The notes under the pieces: model-generated
The model's database searches: none
What the model was told of the DNA's origin: nothing
Seen by the model: the letters and a program-made list of their open reading frames with translations, nothing else
Part shown: positions 22,826 to 35,097 of the stretch, one piece after another
How positions within the stretch are numbered: the first letter of the stretch is position 1
Layout: each line of letters begins with the position of its first letter
Program-made: the position numbers and the translations under genes
Assembly (NCBI GenBank): GCA_026120185.1
Contig: JANUWF010003369.1
Coordinates: 930,001 to 994,000, forward strand
Length of the DNA stretch: 64,000 bases
Direction of reading: 5' to 3'
Source of the DNA: Voacanga thouarsii
Lineage: Eukaryota; Streptophyta; Magnoliopsida; Gentianales; Apocynaceae

Positions 22826-25800
22826 AAAAATCTCATACATGCAATCTCCATACTATATCAGTAATAAAGTACATAATCAAAAGAGAGATCGTTCGGACCT
22901 AGGTTGTTATCACTGTGGTATCGTCCCTCTATCCATTGGCTTGCTCAACTCCAAGTCCTACAAAAAAATAAGATAAAAGACGCGTGTGAGTGAAAAATCA
23001 CCCAGTAAGTCCCGTGTGTGCTAGTGCTAGAGTATATAAAATCTTTGCGAAAAAACATTTCATCTTCCTATTGGAAACAATTCTAAAACTCTCTAAAGAA
23101 GAGTTTACTCAGAACTCAATCATTTTCAAAAAACTGTGTTTCAATTTCAAATCATTGCCCTAATTTTTAAATCACAGGCACTTCTACAACATAAGGTAGG
23201 CTTGCATGCAAAGCTCACAAAGCTTCACCCTCGGTGTCACGTATCATTGTACTTAGACCGCAGCCTACAATACTCAACCGTGCATTGCCGAAAAGTAAGT
23301 ACACTGCAGTGTACTACCAAGAATAAATAACAAGTATACCGTAGTGTAGTAAGTGTACCACAGCACACAAAATCTTTTGCTTGCCACTGTTAGCTAAGGG
23401 TCCCAATCCTGACGTCATTTGCCATCGAAGCGGTAAGGAGTCAAACACTACAGAGTGTCCCCATCTAGCATTCTACGAATGACTCTCAACACAACATGCC
23501 CGTAGGTATAAGGCAATTGCCAGGTGCTAAACGCCTACCTTGGATGACTCATCTCAATGTCTCTGTCATCCTGTTTGGAGTAAAACAATCTCCAGAACTA
23601 GCTAGGTTACTTGGGGTCATCTATCTCTAACATGAGGTAGTACAAAGATAAATGTCCTTGCTGAGTACTCAATATTATTAATACCAAGCCCTACTGACTG
23701 ATCGGGCTAGAGGATTATTTATTCTCGCAGAATTTTCAAATCAAACATTTTTGGGGCTATTATGAATTTTCAAATCAATAAGGATGTTTCGGTCATTTAC
23801 TGAATACCCAATTCGAAAAGTTTCCATAAAATATTCCAATAAGGACATTTGGATCATTTTTCAAATACCCGATTTCTAAAGGAATTTATTTCAAGAAATC
23901 CAGAATTCTAATCCTAAAACAGAATTAAATTCAATGTTTCCAATAATGTTTCCATAAAATGTTCCAATAAAGGCATTCTAGTTAATTCGTGAATACCTAA
24001 TTCCAAAAATTGCCAATTTTCAAAAAATCCCAAGTATTTAATCCAAAAAAAGACTAAATTTACAAAATTCATACTTTAATCATCCGTTAAGTTTTCTAAG
24101 CCAATGATGATGTTCATTCGAACGCAAAATGGCATAAAATAAAACTTGCCCAGAAAAACCTTAAATATATTCAAGAATTTTCCAAATGGTATAAAACATA
24201 GCATTTGATGGAAAAATAAATCATATTAGCTTTCCAAAAGTTTTAGAACTCAAAGGGACTCACCTCGTATCCTAAACAAGCTTTTACTTTTCACGGGCCG
24301 TTCGACTGCTATTTTCACCGTTTCCAACGTGTTGTTAGCCGTTTACTGACAAATCTACATCAACAATCATTTTTAGATTTAGTCATGTTTGTTTGAAAAT
24401 TAGCCGACATCTAGCTGACATGCCCAATGGTTTGCCGACGTTTTGCCGATGTACCTGACGGTTAGCAGACGTTTACCCAACGGGGCCAACAGTTAGCCGA
24501 TGGTTGAGAAAACGTTCCATTATCGTTCCTGTCATTTTTTCATCGTTTGGTCAATTCCTTTTTCCAATTCCTTCCTCCCTTCATGAAAACATAATTATTA
24601 TCATGTTTCCCATTCATTTAATCCCAAAACCACACAATTAATCTTCCTTAAGTTCATTTATTTCCAACCAAATTTATGAAATTTCACTGCTTGACACACA
24701 ATTTTATTTCGCGCATAACTTTCAGTCCAAAACTCAAATTTGGCTCTATGATATATCGAAACAATCATAAGACTCTTAACATTAATTCTTCATTAGCTAC
24801 CTCCTATGCTTGGATTCTCGTGGCTCAATACAGGGGCAAAATATTCCTAGTAGTTTTGCTCCATCTCAACCCTTCATTTTATCCTTTGATTTCTCTTAAT
24901 CCTTAACACCTTGAAAACAATAAATTCATTCAAATTTTCCTTCAAATAATATTTGATCCTTCAATTATCAGATTCCAAAAACTCATAAAAATCATGTTTA
25001 TTCAACATAATTTCACATCCTTCAATCAAAAGCTAGCATATTTCATTCTTCTAACCAATCAACACCTATTTTCATTTCACTTTGATAATCATCTCTTCAA
25101 CCAAGATTAACCCTTAGAACTACCATGAAAATTTATTCTTTCATCACTCAAAACATTATCCATAAATCCTCTCGGCCGCTGGCACATACATAACCACACA
25201 CAAAGTTCATATATAAGTTTATAAACCCTAGCTTTTGATCCAAAATTAAGACATGAAAATCATGTTTCATGTTAAAATTGACATCAAAATATTCACCATT
25301 CACCCAACAACACTTTAATTACAGCAAGGTGAGGTTTTACCTTGAATTTAGAGCTCTTTAGTGCCATTTTCTCCAAGAATCTCTCTACAACACACACACA
25401 CTACACCAGGAACACACACACTAGCTACCATTTTTCTCTCTTTTTTGGCTAATTTCTTTGATTTCTTTTTCTCTTATTTTTCCTCCCTTGTGGCTGCCTA
25501 AATTATGGCTTTAAAAGAGCCTTCCCACTGCCATATCTCATTAGAATTTTGGCTAAGAGAATTTAATTCAATTAATTGTATGGTGGTTTTCATGTAGGTG
25601 TGTTCCAATCACAATATTACACACAATTTTCCTTGATTTTCTTCCTTAATTTTTATATTTTTTCTATCTTGTGGCTGCCAATTTTTCTGGCCATTTTTTA
25701 GCCATTCCACTGCCATCTTAATGGAAAAATATTGGCCAAATAAATTGATCAAGCCATTAATTAGCACCACAAATGATGTGTTCCAATCACAATTAAACAC

Positions 25801-26410
25801 ATCATTCTTCTGCTTCTTTTATAATTCCTTAATTCCTTGAGTCTTTCATGAATTCTTCATGCAACCTCTCATAAATTGACACGTGTTCATGCCTACCAAT
25901 TGCAAAATGCCACACATCCAAATTTATTTTCACCGCATTTTCAATTTTTTTTATCAGAATGACCAAAAATTGAGTCCGAAATGGAAAAATATTTTATTTT
26001 ACCATTCAACTCCAAAAATTCCTTGAAATCCATTGGTAATACTTAAATCCTTCAATTCCTTCTCAATTTGGTCAAATATGCAGACAAAATCGCAGGCGCA
26101 CTCAAAATGACGAAAATGCCCTCGATAATCCGAATAACTTAATTCACACCAAAATGTGTGTTTCATCACACTAATCAATTTCCATTCTTAGGGTTCCCTC
26201 AAATTCTTATTTTACTAACAATAGTAGACTTCTGAAGATTTAGGGTACGGGTAGAACAAATTTAATAATTACATCCAGGTCCCGACAAAATATTATTATA
26301 CCAAAATATTCATTTCTTTATACCGATCATCTTTTGTTGCAGCTATTGATATAAATTCTCATCCTATCACAAGTAGTAGCCAATCGAAGGTTAAAGTACA
26401 GCGTATTACA
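22660..26410 (-). repeat. Tekay 5' LTR (3751 bp)
   Basis: It starts TGTAACACCCC and ends gtattaca, followed by TSD aaatc. It is the partner of 1696-5726, with a (TA)n microsatellite at about 22796-22822 and a deletion of about 350 bp relative to the partner near 23755. The many differences between the LTRs indicate an old insertion. Confidence 0.93.
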
Positions 26411-26415
26411 AAATC
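26411..26415. repeat. Target-site duplication of the Tekay element, right copy
   Basis: The 5 bp aaatc match 1691-1695 exactly. Confidence 0.9.
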
Positions 26416-27294
26416 TCCTGATGTTTAGATCAATGATACCTACCCCATCTAGGGAAAATACATAGTGTATGTCACAATTAGCTAACAACTCTTGTATCAC
26501 AAGTGGATAAACATTTTAATAACTCTATTTCTCTATGTTTCACCTAGCTTGACAAATTCTTATTCAATACTTACATCCTCATAGCATTAAAAGTGTTCAA
26601 CTAGCAAAAACAAGTCAACAACTAGTTTGGTCCAACTACTATCTTTATTCTTATCACAGTTTATTAATGATGAATGCACATCCCAAAACAACGAGCATTC
26701 ATAACTATCTATCAAAAACCCAAAATTTTCCACTAGCAATAGTAACTACTATTGACGGCAACAATGTTCAATATGGATAACTAATGTGCACTTGATTAAC
26801 TAGAAAGTATAAACAATCATTAGTACTTTATAGTAGAAATAGTAATTATATAGATAATACACTTCATATCATGTATAATATCTGGTAAACTGTATGTATA
26901 TTTTCTTTTAGAAAATAGTGACTAGTTAAAAAATACAGGATATTAATAAATAGTAGTTTGTTGATGCTAAATGATAGATCGAATAATATTAATTGATATT
27001 TACACAGACTAGAGTTTTGATGGTATTAATAGTAAGTATAATTTTAGTAATGACAATATATGCTACGAGTATTGATGATGATGATGATGATAAAAATAAT
27101 AATAATAATGACAATAATAATAAAAAAATATTATTATCTATTAAATATTTTTCAAAATCAATAATGTTTTAAACAACAACCTTTATAACATTACACATAT
27201 GTATACTTATATGTATATACAAATATACATACATTACATCAAATAAAGTTAAATTACTAGTTATAAATGATAGCAAACTAAAATTAATGATTTA

Positions 27295-27295
<1 letters not shown>

Positions 27296-27342
<47 letters not shown>

Positions 27343-27343
27343 T
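27296..27343. repeat. (AAT)n microsatellite
   Basis: A perfect run of ATA/AAT triplets of about 48 bp. A shorter interrupted GAT/AAT run lies at 27076-27125. Confidence 0.9.
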
Positions 27344-29579
27344 TTCCATAATAGCAATTAGATCATAATACAGATGTCATTGATATATACATTCTATTCA
27401 TAGTTTTGCATGCTATGCATAATGTCTCATAATATAACATCCATCGATCATAACAAAGATATCATATTAAAACCACAATTTTAATCATGTTATACAGTCA
27501 AACATATAGTACATCTTAAAATAAAGGCAACATATAACAAACATAATACTCCCATTCTCCATCTATAGAAATCACAAATACTATTATCCTCCTTCTCAAA
27601 TATCATCACAGTAAACACAACATAAATTACTCCCCAAATTCATCATTTCAACACCTCATCATAATATCACTTTACATAATATAAGTTCATTGAAAGAAAA
27701 GATTAAAAACAAGAGTTACTTGTTTGAAGATAGGTCTGTTTTGAATGTATCATTTTGATTATGAAGAGGTCTTGATTGCTTTGATGCACAAGTCTCAACC
27801 TTACTTGAATAGATTCCATTTGAACTAAGTGAAGGAAATGGAGCTAGATGAAAATGAGTTTCGATCCAAAGTAATAAGAAGAATAAGGGAAAAGGGAAGG
27901 AAAAGAGGGAAAATGAGATTAGTGATTGAACTAAATCACCATTTGGTTTGATCTTTGGAGTAGGAGTTTCGTGAATGCTTTAATGTTAAAATACAAAATA
28001 TAGGAGAGAGTTGTAAATGTTCTTGCTTGTTTGGGTGTTTTTGGAGTGATTTGTGATACTTGGAAATGAGAGGTATGCAAAAGAGTGCAAGTGTGTGTTC
28101 TTAGTATTCTTGAGAGAATAATAGGACAAATGAAAGAAATGTGAGCGTTCTTGAACTTGAAGTAGCCGAATGGTGAGCATAGAGGTAGTGTTTTGCTTGG
28201 ATTGCTGTAGAAAGTTCTAGGAATAAAATGTGGTCTTTGAATTTTTGAAATTGAAAAGGTGTTAAGTGAATGGTGGAAACTATGGGGATGGTGAGTGCTA
28301 ATAGTGATTAAATGGAAGAAGGTTTGAACTGCTATTGTTATGGTTCTTTCGTCTACTAGTAATGAAGAAGAAAATTGATGTGGTCTTGTGTTTTGTGTTG
28401 TTCGAAAGCTTGTATTAGTTGAAGGCTATAAAACTTTGGTAACATAAAGTTAGGTTAGTAGCTATCTTGCTTGAGTGTTTAACTAAGATATTTAAGGTTT
28501 TTAATTTCTACTCAAACTAATTTGAATAGAGGAAAATTAGGAGTATTTAGAAGTGTTATAATAGTGTTTTTGGTTACCATGTTTGGAAAAAGAAAGGTGA
28601 ATAGCTTGGTACATTGAAGGGACCAAAATTATAATGAAGAAAAAGAAAGAAAAACTGATTATATACACCATGTTTGCCAGAAAAATTCTGGTTACTTGTG
28701 TGTGATAGTGTAAAGTGTTTTTAGGTGTTAGTTTAGCAAAAATTCAAACTATTTTGAATAGATTTGGTAACTAAAAAGTAAGGGTATTTTAAGCTACTCC
28801 CATAGAGGCTCAATCGGCTGCCTTGATGAAAAATTAGGAGTGAAGTTGAAGATAATTCTTAGTTTCCTATACCCAAAGAATTCCGGATTTGTGAATGTAA
28901 GTTTATGCTTAAATGAAAGCTTGACAAAACCATAGTGTTTAGTTGAAAATAACCAAGAGCGGGAAAGTTTTTTATTTATTTATTTTTTTTGTGTAAATTG
29001 GTCACTTGGTTTTAAGGCTACTAACATCAAAATTAGGTTCTAGCTTTTACACTTCTTAAAGATAGCAACTACATAGCAAAGGAGAAAGGTTTGCTTGCTA
29101 TGATTTTGGTCATAGTATGACCGAGCAACCTAAGTAATTGCTCTAGAGATAATTTTCTAGCTTCTAAACCAAACAAGGACCAACATCATTTAGTTTCCTT
29201 AAGAACAAAAATAGGAATTTAATTTTTGAAAAATAAGAATCTATCCAACCTCTTATTCATTCTATATTTCAGCTAAGGTAGTTCTAATTTGCTGAAATTC
29301 TGGTATCATGTGTAGCAAAGAATTGAGGATAACCAACTAAAATATAGTAGAATTTAAGTTGAGAGAAAATTCGAATTTAAAAGGTTTATGACATTAAAAC
29401 AGATATATTGGAAATGGAGATTCTCTCCAAATCTCCTTAAGACATTTAATAAATTAAATCTTAAATTCTAAAGGCAATTCTCCTACATCCGAGGAATGCA
29501 ACAGGGACTTTAAATAGTAGTTAGGTTGTCCCACTCGGTCATGGAGATAAGAAGGAATTAAAATCAAAATAATTTTGTA

Positions 29580-29647
29580 GCAAGTGGGATTTGAACCTAA
29601 GTCCTCGAGATATAATTCTCAAACCTTAAACACTAGACTACAATAAC
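29580..29647 (-). other. tRNA-like A-box/B-box module in LTR-B
   Basis: On the minus strand the text is tagtctagtgtttaagg (A-box-like), about 27 bp, then ggttcaaatccc (B-box). The spacing is close to that of a real tRNA gene. It lies about 235 bp inside the LTR 5' end. The solo LTR has the same module at the same depth (36680-36745). No acceptor-stem pairing is obvious, so it is probably not a working tRNA. Confidence 0.55.
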
Positions 29648-29881
29648 TTTTGTGTCCTCTACTCCAACTCAATTACTCCTATCTCCTAGCTCCAAAATTT
29701 ACGTAGTTCCTTTCTCATGAATCTAAAATAAATATACTCTCTATTTCTTACACACAATAAAAATGTATATAAACAATTTTAAAATCCTTCAAATTTCATC
29801 TAGAAAACATATGCACATGCAATATTCTCTAAAATGGAAATCTTCTCTCTAACCTAGTGTAGGCTTAGGTGGGGTTTTATA

Positions 29882-30170
29882 TCCTCCCCTTCTTAAAAGA
29901 ATTTCGTCCCAAAATTCAGTGTGTTTCTTCACCATAAGTTGGGGTATTTTTGCTTCATCCAATTCTTCATTTCCTTTGTAGCATTTTGCATGTCGTGATG
30001 CTCTATAACACATTTACTATCAATATTTGCTTATTCTGATAAGTTTTAATACTTCAATCTAAAAATCTTGACAGACTTCTCCACTGAACATATATCAGGA
30101 TGCAGTTCTATAGCTTGTCTTTTAGCACACGTTTCGCACCTCCGTAAGATGAGAATCGACACCTCTACTG
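29882..30170 (-). pseudogene. Chromovirus-like pol tail and PPT (Gypsy-B)
   Basis: Minus strand: the purine tract taagaaggggagga (29882-29895) directly precedes LTR-B. Before it lies a degraded C-terminus reading ATKEMKNWMKQKYPNLW and NFGTKFF, typical of chromovirus polyprotein ends, with text like VEKSVKIFRLKY further upstream. Several stops are present. Most of Gypsy-B upstream of this is missing. Confidence 0.65.
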
Positions 30171-30429
30171 ATTAGAAGTCGATGTGCATTTATAAGCAAC
30201 GTTTAAACTCATAATACTAGAGTTAGCCAATAAACTTTTCCCACATTCATCATATCCTCCATATTTATACTAGATGAGTTAATAACATTCAAACACCAAT
30301 GCATAAACAAGATTAATCAAAATTCTCAAGTCTTAACAATATCCTATTCAATAAACCAATTTCATAAAAATCCACCAAATGAATGACAAAAAATTACATC
30401 CACCTAAGAAAAAGAATTACAATTCTTGC
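30171..30429. other. Unassigned AT-rich stretch
   Basis: I see no gene, LTR end or repeat that I can name. It lies between the Gypsy-B tail and the Athila 3' region and must contain the junction between them. Confidence 0.4.
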
Positions 30430-30845
30430 TTAAACAATGAAAACCATGGAAATTTTGAAAATTTTCAGAAAATTGATATGGAAAAAGATTTCTTCATCCT
30501 CATTCTCCCCCCCCTCTCCCCCCCCTTCCCCCACACACACACGTAAACTTAACATTGTCCTTAATGGCCAAAGATATAACAATAAAAGTACAGCTAAGAA
30601 GACCAAAATCAATAAAGAGAAAGGGTAAAAAGAAGAAAAATATTTCCATTACATCATTGTTCCACCATGTTTATATCCACCACAAGGAGTAGTCATTAGA
30701 AAAGTCATGAGAGTACCCAACTCAAAAAGAAACAAAATAAAGAAAGCATAAATCTAGAAAAAGGAATAAACAAGACAATAAAATAAATGAAACAATAAAG
30801 AAAACGAAGTACAAATGATCAATGGATAATCATAGCTCATAAAGG
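30430..30845 (-). other. Athila 3' noncoding region with G-rich tract
   Basis: On the minus strand: 'aaggacaatgttaagttta' then cgtgtgtgtgtgggggaagg and a long G-rich run (30504-30542). Athila-type elements carry a similar 'ggacaatg...aagt.tggggg' motif after integrase. The Pro/Ser-rich ORF at 30437 is its antisense shadow. No env-like gene is recognisable. Confidence 0.6.
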
Positions 30846-31995
30846 ATAACGTCGAAATGCACTAAAGTGCTAAGGTATTCTCCCAAATATAGTTTCAATT
30901 GACTTCCATTCATCTTAACAATCCCCTTAGTTTGGTGAAAAACCATAATAACTCCAAGTGGACAAATTTGATGTATCTTATATGGCCCCAACCATCAGGA
31001 ATTTAACTTTCCCGAAAATAGTCTAAGCCTAGAATTGAATACTAACACATTATCTCCTTTTCAAAACTTATGGGGGGAACGGATATGCCTATCTTGCTAA
31101 TGTTTTATCTTATCTTTGTAAATCTGTGAACTATGGTAGGCATCGTTACGCCACTCATCCAACTCATTTACTTGAAGTAATCATTGTTGTCATGCAAGTT
31201 GAAGGCCAAAATTGACAAGTTTAATTGTCTAATGAGCCCTATGTTCAACTTCTACCAGTAGATGACATGATTTCTCATATACCAATCGAAAGGGGATTAT
31301 ACCAATAAGAGTTTTAAAAGTAGTCCTATAAGCTCAAAGAGTATCATCTAGCTTCAAACTCCAATCCTTTCTTGTGTAATTAACCACTTTTTCTAAGATT
31401 CTTTTTAATTCTCTATTAACATGAGTAACCCCTCAATGCTTGAGAACCTTATCTAATTGGGTATTACAAAAGTAGGTTCCCCTATCACTAATGAGTACCT
31501 TAGGCACTCCAAACCGAGTGAAAAGTTTTTTTAGAAATTTTACTACAACCCGTGCATTATTAATAGCCAAGGCTTGTACGTCAGCCTACTTCGATACATA
31601 CTCAACCGCAACTAAGATGTATTTGTTACCCAAAGAATTAGGAAAAGGGCCCATGAAATCAATTCCCCAACAGTAAAAAATTTCACAAGCTTGAAAAATT
31701 TGTAATGGAATCTCATTAGATTTAGAAATGTTATTTGTACGTTAACACCTATCACAATTTTGAACAAACCTATGAGAGTCCTTGAATAGTGTAGGCCAAT
31801 AAAATCCAGACTCAAGCACCTTTCTTGCGGTGTTGTTAGCTTGGTAGTGTTCTCTTGTGAGTCCTTTATGACAATGTTTCAAGATATTGGTACTTTCTAT
31901 GGAATCCACACATCGTCAAATGATTTGATCCGCATAACACCGAAACAAGTATAGATCTTCCAAAAAAGTAATGCTTTGCCTCAGAGAGTAATTTC
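30846..31995 (-). pseudogene. Athila integrase (broken; catalytic Glu region deleted)
   Basis: On the minus strand: HCHKGLTREHYQ and NCDRC (the zinc-binding HHCC), GIDFMGPFP (first D), AVEYVSK, then FGVPKVLISDRGTYF (second D). After KHWGVTH the text jumps straight to VNRELKRILEKVVNYTRKDW. The expected 15-20 residues with the catalytic E are missing (junction near 31415-31425). Downstream LDDTLWAYRTTFKT and a C-terminal KGIVKMNGSQLK are recognisable. Frames and stops vary. It is non-functional. Confidence 0.87.
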
Positions 31996-32647
31996 TTCTT
32001 TTGTTGTGCATTAAAATCATTCAGAATAATTCCTACAACCAATTAATTTGCAAAATCTGCATACTAAGGTGTTTGAAGAATCTCACCATTAATAAGTAGA
32101 AGTTATTTGTCCAGAAAGGTGTCATTGATGTTTTATTTGGCCAATGGCTCAAAGTTGGGATTTTCCAACCTAGATAAGCAATCCACGGCCAAATTTTCCA
32201 CTCATTTTTTGTCCCTAATCTCCAAGTTAGATTCCTGTAACAATAAAACCCATCTTATCAATCTTGGTTTAAAATCATGCTTGTTTAGTACGTACTTAAG
32301 GGTGGAATGATCCGTATATGCAATGACTTTGGACAAATCAAGATAAGAATGAAATTTATCAAAAGCAAACACTATTAAAAGCAGCTCCTTCTCCATTATG
32401 GTGTAGTCTCTTGTGCTGCTGTAAGAGTTTTGCTAGCATGGTAAATTGGTTGAAAGTGCTTACTCCTCTTTTGTCCAAACACTACGCCTAATGTATAATC
32501 ACTAGCATCATACATTAATTCAAAAGGAAGAGACCAATTTGGTGTAATTAAAATAGGAGAATTGATTAATTTTATTCTCAGCACATTGAAAGCATCGAAA
32601 CATTTTTTATCAAAATAAAAAATAGTTTCCTTTTCAAGTAAAGAAGT
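31996..32647 (-). pseudogene. Athila RNase H (broken)
   Basis: On the minus strand from 32647: TSLLEKETIFYFDKKC, then PFELMYDASDYTLGVVFGQK (catalytic D), [12 protein letters not shown], then [15 protein letters not shown] (catalytic E), [16 protein letters not shown] (catalytic D), and the tail ENLAVDCLSRLEN. A stop separates AQETTP from MEKELL. The solo LTR interrupts it just after the RT tail. Confidence 0.88.
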
Positions 32648-32652
32648 AAGGG
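32648..32652. repeat. Target-site duplication of the Gypsy solo LTR, left copy
   Basis: The 5 bp aaggg precede TGTCATACCCC and recur at 36989-36993. Confidence 0.9.
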
Positions 32653-35042
32653 TGTCATACCCCACTATGTAAGCCCATCAGGGCTGGGGATGTCGCCCCG
32701 TCCATAGGACAAGGGGTCTTTATAACTAGGTCACATAAAATAAAATAAAATAAATACTTTAAAATTAAACTTATTACAACCCAATAATACATGAACAAAT
32801 CCAAAATAAATTGCCTACTACAATCTCTCAAAAACATCACATAAGGAAAATAACAAAGGGTCTTCAAAATCACAAGCAACAATCTCGCTAATGACCTTCA
32901 CAATAGGATTGACCTGAAAACATGGCATAAAAGGTGGTGATATAAAAATCTCAATAAGCCCGTGTGTGCTTTGAGTGTTTTAGGTAAAACAGTTCATGTA
33001 TGCAAGTTGTAAAAGTTTTATAAGAGAAAGTGCTGGCAAGCATTAAATAAATGCTAAAATAAAGAGTGGTGTTTTACTTTCCAAACCAAACATGTGCACA
33101 ATAAATACAACCACCCAAAGAGGTAACCATGGGTTACCACACGTTAGGCCCCATGACATTATAATGGTTAGAATGTCACACGTTGAGCACGCTGACAAAA
33201 GGTAGGTGTACAACCTACCGAGTAAGATACGCCTCCATCTCTACACCCAAACTTATCGGTTGTCCACTTTGGAAACATACAATCCACTTGACTGAAACTT
33301 GCTAACTCGGACCGGTATGACCTACCGGACTGGCATCCTATCCGGGAAGGACTCACCCCTCAGAGGTGGCCACTTACTGAGAGACTTACCCTAACCAATC
33401 AAAGACTAGTCCTAGTAGTCTACCCTTATTGAGTACTTAATGTTGTTTGTCCCACTTGGGAGAAATTTGATCATGCAACAATTTACTTGGAAATAACAAT
33501 TAAGGGTTTCTAAAATTCTTGTCAAAGTTAGGTTTTAGGAAGAGTTTAGCGTTTTGTGTAAAACTACTTGTTTAGTTTTCAAATGATTTGCTTAACTGAA
33601 ATAAAAAGGAAAAACAGTCCTTAATTGCCTTTACAAAATGAATGATCATACACATCGAATTTTGGCTTGCCAGAATAATTTGATCTTCAAATGACTCCAT
33701 GCAGGAGCTTACCTGATCATTTACTTGTTTGAATTCAAAAATCCTCCAGGGTCGACATAACCCCGCCTGAGGTAAACACAAGGCATAAGGTTATATTCGA
33801 ACTATACTTACCTTATATAAATAATTCCTAGCTCAACCAACCATGACTAACCATGACCTTAATGTCCTAAGCTTTAAGGCAAGATGATAAAGGATTTTAT
33901 AAAACAAATCTAGCTTGATAGGTTAAAATAACTAGGGGTTCTAAAATAATTACTAATAAGTTATAGGTTCAAATAATAAATTTTGAGTATTATTACTAAT
34001 AAAAGAACTAGTATTTAAATATTGAATAATACTAAGTCCTAAATAATATTCGTAAATGATAATTTTTAAATAGTATTATTATAAATAAATAATAAATTAC
34101 ACTTACTTTTTCTAAAATTAATAATTAATAGATAATAAATAATTAGCAATAAATAAAATTAATAATAAATGAATTATATTAAATTTTTTATTAATAAATA
34201 ACAAATAAATTTTAATATAAATAATATTTATGAATATAGGTAAAAGTTTTAACTAAGGTGTACAAGGTCATTAATTAATTCTAATATTTTATTTAAAAGA
34301 TTTTATTTATTGCTATATTAATATATATTATTTTTAACAAAAGATATTATTTATTTGACCAATAAAATATTAATATTTCATTTAATTTTCCATTTTCAAA
34401 TCTTCCTATACATTTTGAAACTCTTAAGGAAAATGTAATAATAATTCTAATTAAAATAATAAAATTTGTTAATAAAAATAACTTAGGATTAACAAGAAAT
34501 TAATCTCCCATCATGATTTTCCTATTGCTAAACAAGATTCATGAACACATTCCCAAACATCAACTAATAGGCTAAATCATTCATGAACATATGCTTGATT
34601 TATCACATATTATCACAAGGCTAATTTCCTACTAGGCATACTTCATCATTTATGGCTTCAATGGAAATAAGAACATAAAAATCCTATTCACTAAAGGTGT
34701 CATAACATCTAACATGCTTTAAACATCCATAACTCTCATAAGACATGATGAACATATATTGATTCCCAAGAAAATTCATGTAGCTTAGTCATATACAACA
34801 ATTCTCATGTCCTAACCCCAATCCCTTCATTCACATGCATACACTTAATCCCCCACTCATATTCTATTCTTCCTGTCAACACTTAAGAGAAATGAATTCA
34901 GAATTTAAATGGAGGATTAAGGAAAAAATACTTGATTGTCAATTACTTCAATGAAGGCTAAAGAAGGTCCACACGCGATTGAGAGTCTTGAATAGTCCAA
35001 AGAAAAACAGCCATGGTTGATGGTTGATCAACCATTTCGGCC

Positions 35043-35044
<2 letters not shown>

Positions 35045-35094
<50 letters not shown>
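35045..35094. repeat. (GA)25 microsatellite
   Basis: A perfect GA run of 50 bp. GA/CT tracts occur in most LTR families of this window. Confidence 0.95.

Positions 35095-35097
<3 letters not shown>

Larger units (their letters stand above)
1696..26410 (-). mobile_element. Ty3/Gypsy chromovirus, Tekay-type, minus strand, nested insertions
   Basis: The element has LTRs of the same family at both ends, each starting TGTAACACCC and ending (g)tattac(a/g), and a 5-bp TSD aaatc. Read on the minus strand it runs: 5' LTR (26410-22660), PBS, gag, protease, RT, RNase H, integrase, chromodomain, PPT, 3' LTR (5726-1696). The total span is 24.7 kb, but about 13 kb of that is a nested copia and its tandemly amplified junction. 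Tekay-type assignment rests on the chromodomain, the C-terminal NFEDKIFVR stretch and the very long LTRs. The internal region has many stops and a deletion between protease and RT, so it is dead. Confidence 0.92.
26416..29881 (-). repeat. Right segment of old Gypsy LTR-B (3' LTR)
   Basis: It continues the LTR interrupted at 1690. It ends ggcttaggtggggttttata, the decayed form of the ggtggggtttcaca end of the solo LTR at 36988, and is directly followed by a PPT and a chromovirus pol tail, so it is a 3' LTR on the minus strand. It contains GAT and AAT microsatellites, a tRNA-like module and a duplicate of window bases 1-178. The ORFs here have no protein features. Confidence 0.72.

Noticed and set aside
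29580..29647. Functional host tRNA gene
   Set aside because: Boxes and spacing fit, but I see no matching acceptor stem and no clear anticodon arm, and it lies within an LTR.
26416..29881. Host gene between the Tekay and Athila elements
   Set aside because: There is no long ORF, splice-like structure or protein motif; the ends and alignment with the solo LTR identify it as LTR.
30437..30628. Ser/Pro-rich small protein
   Set aside because: It is read from the C-rich strand of the Athila G-rich tract and low-complexity sequence around it.
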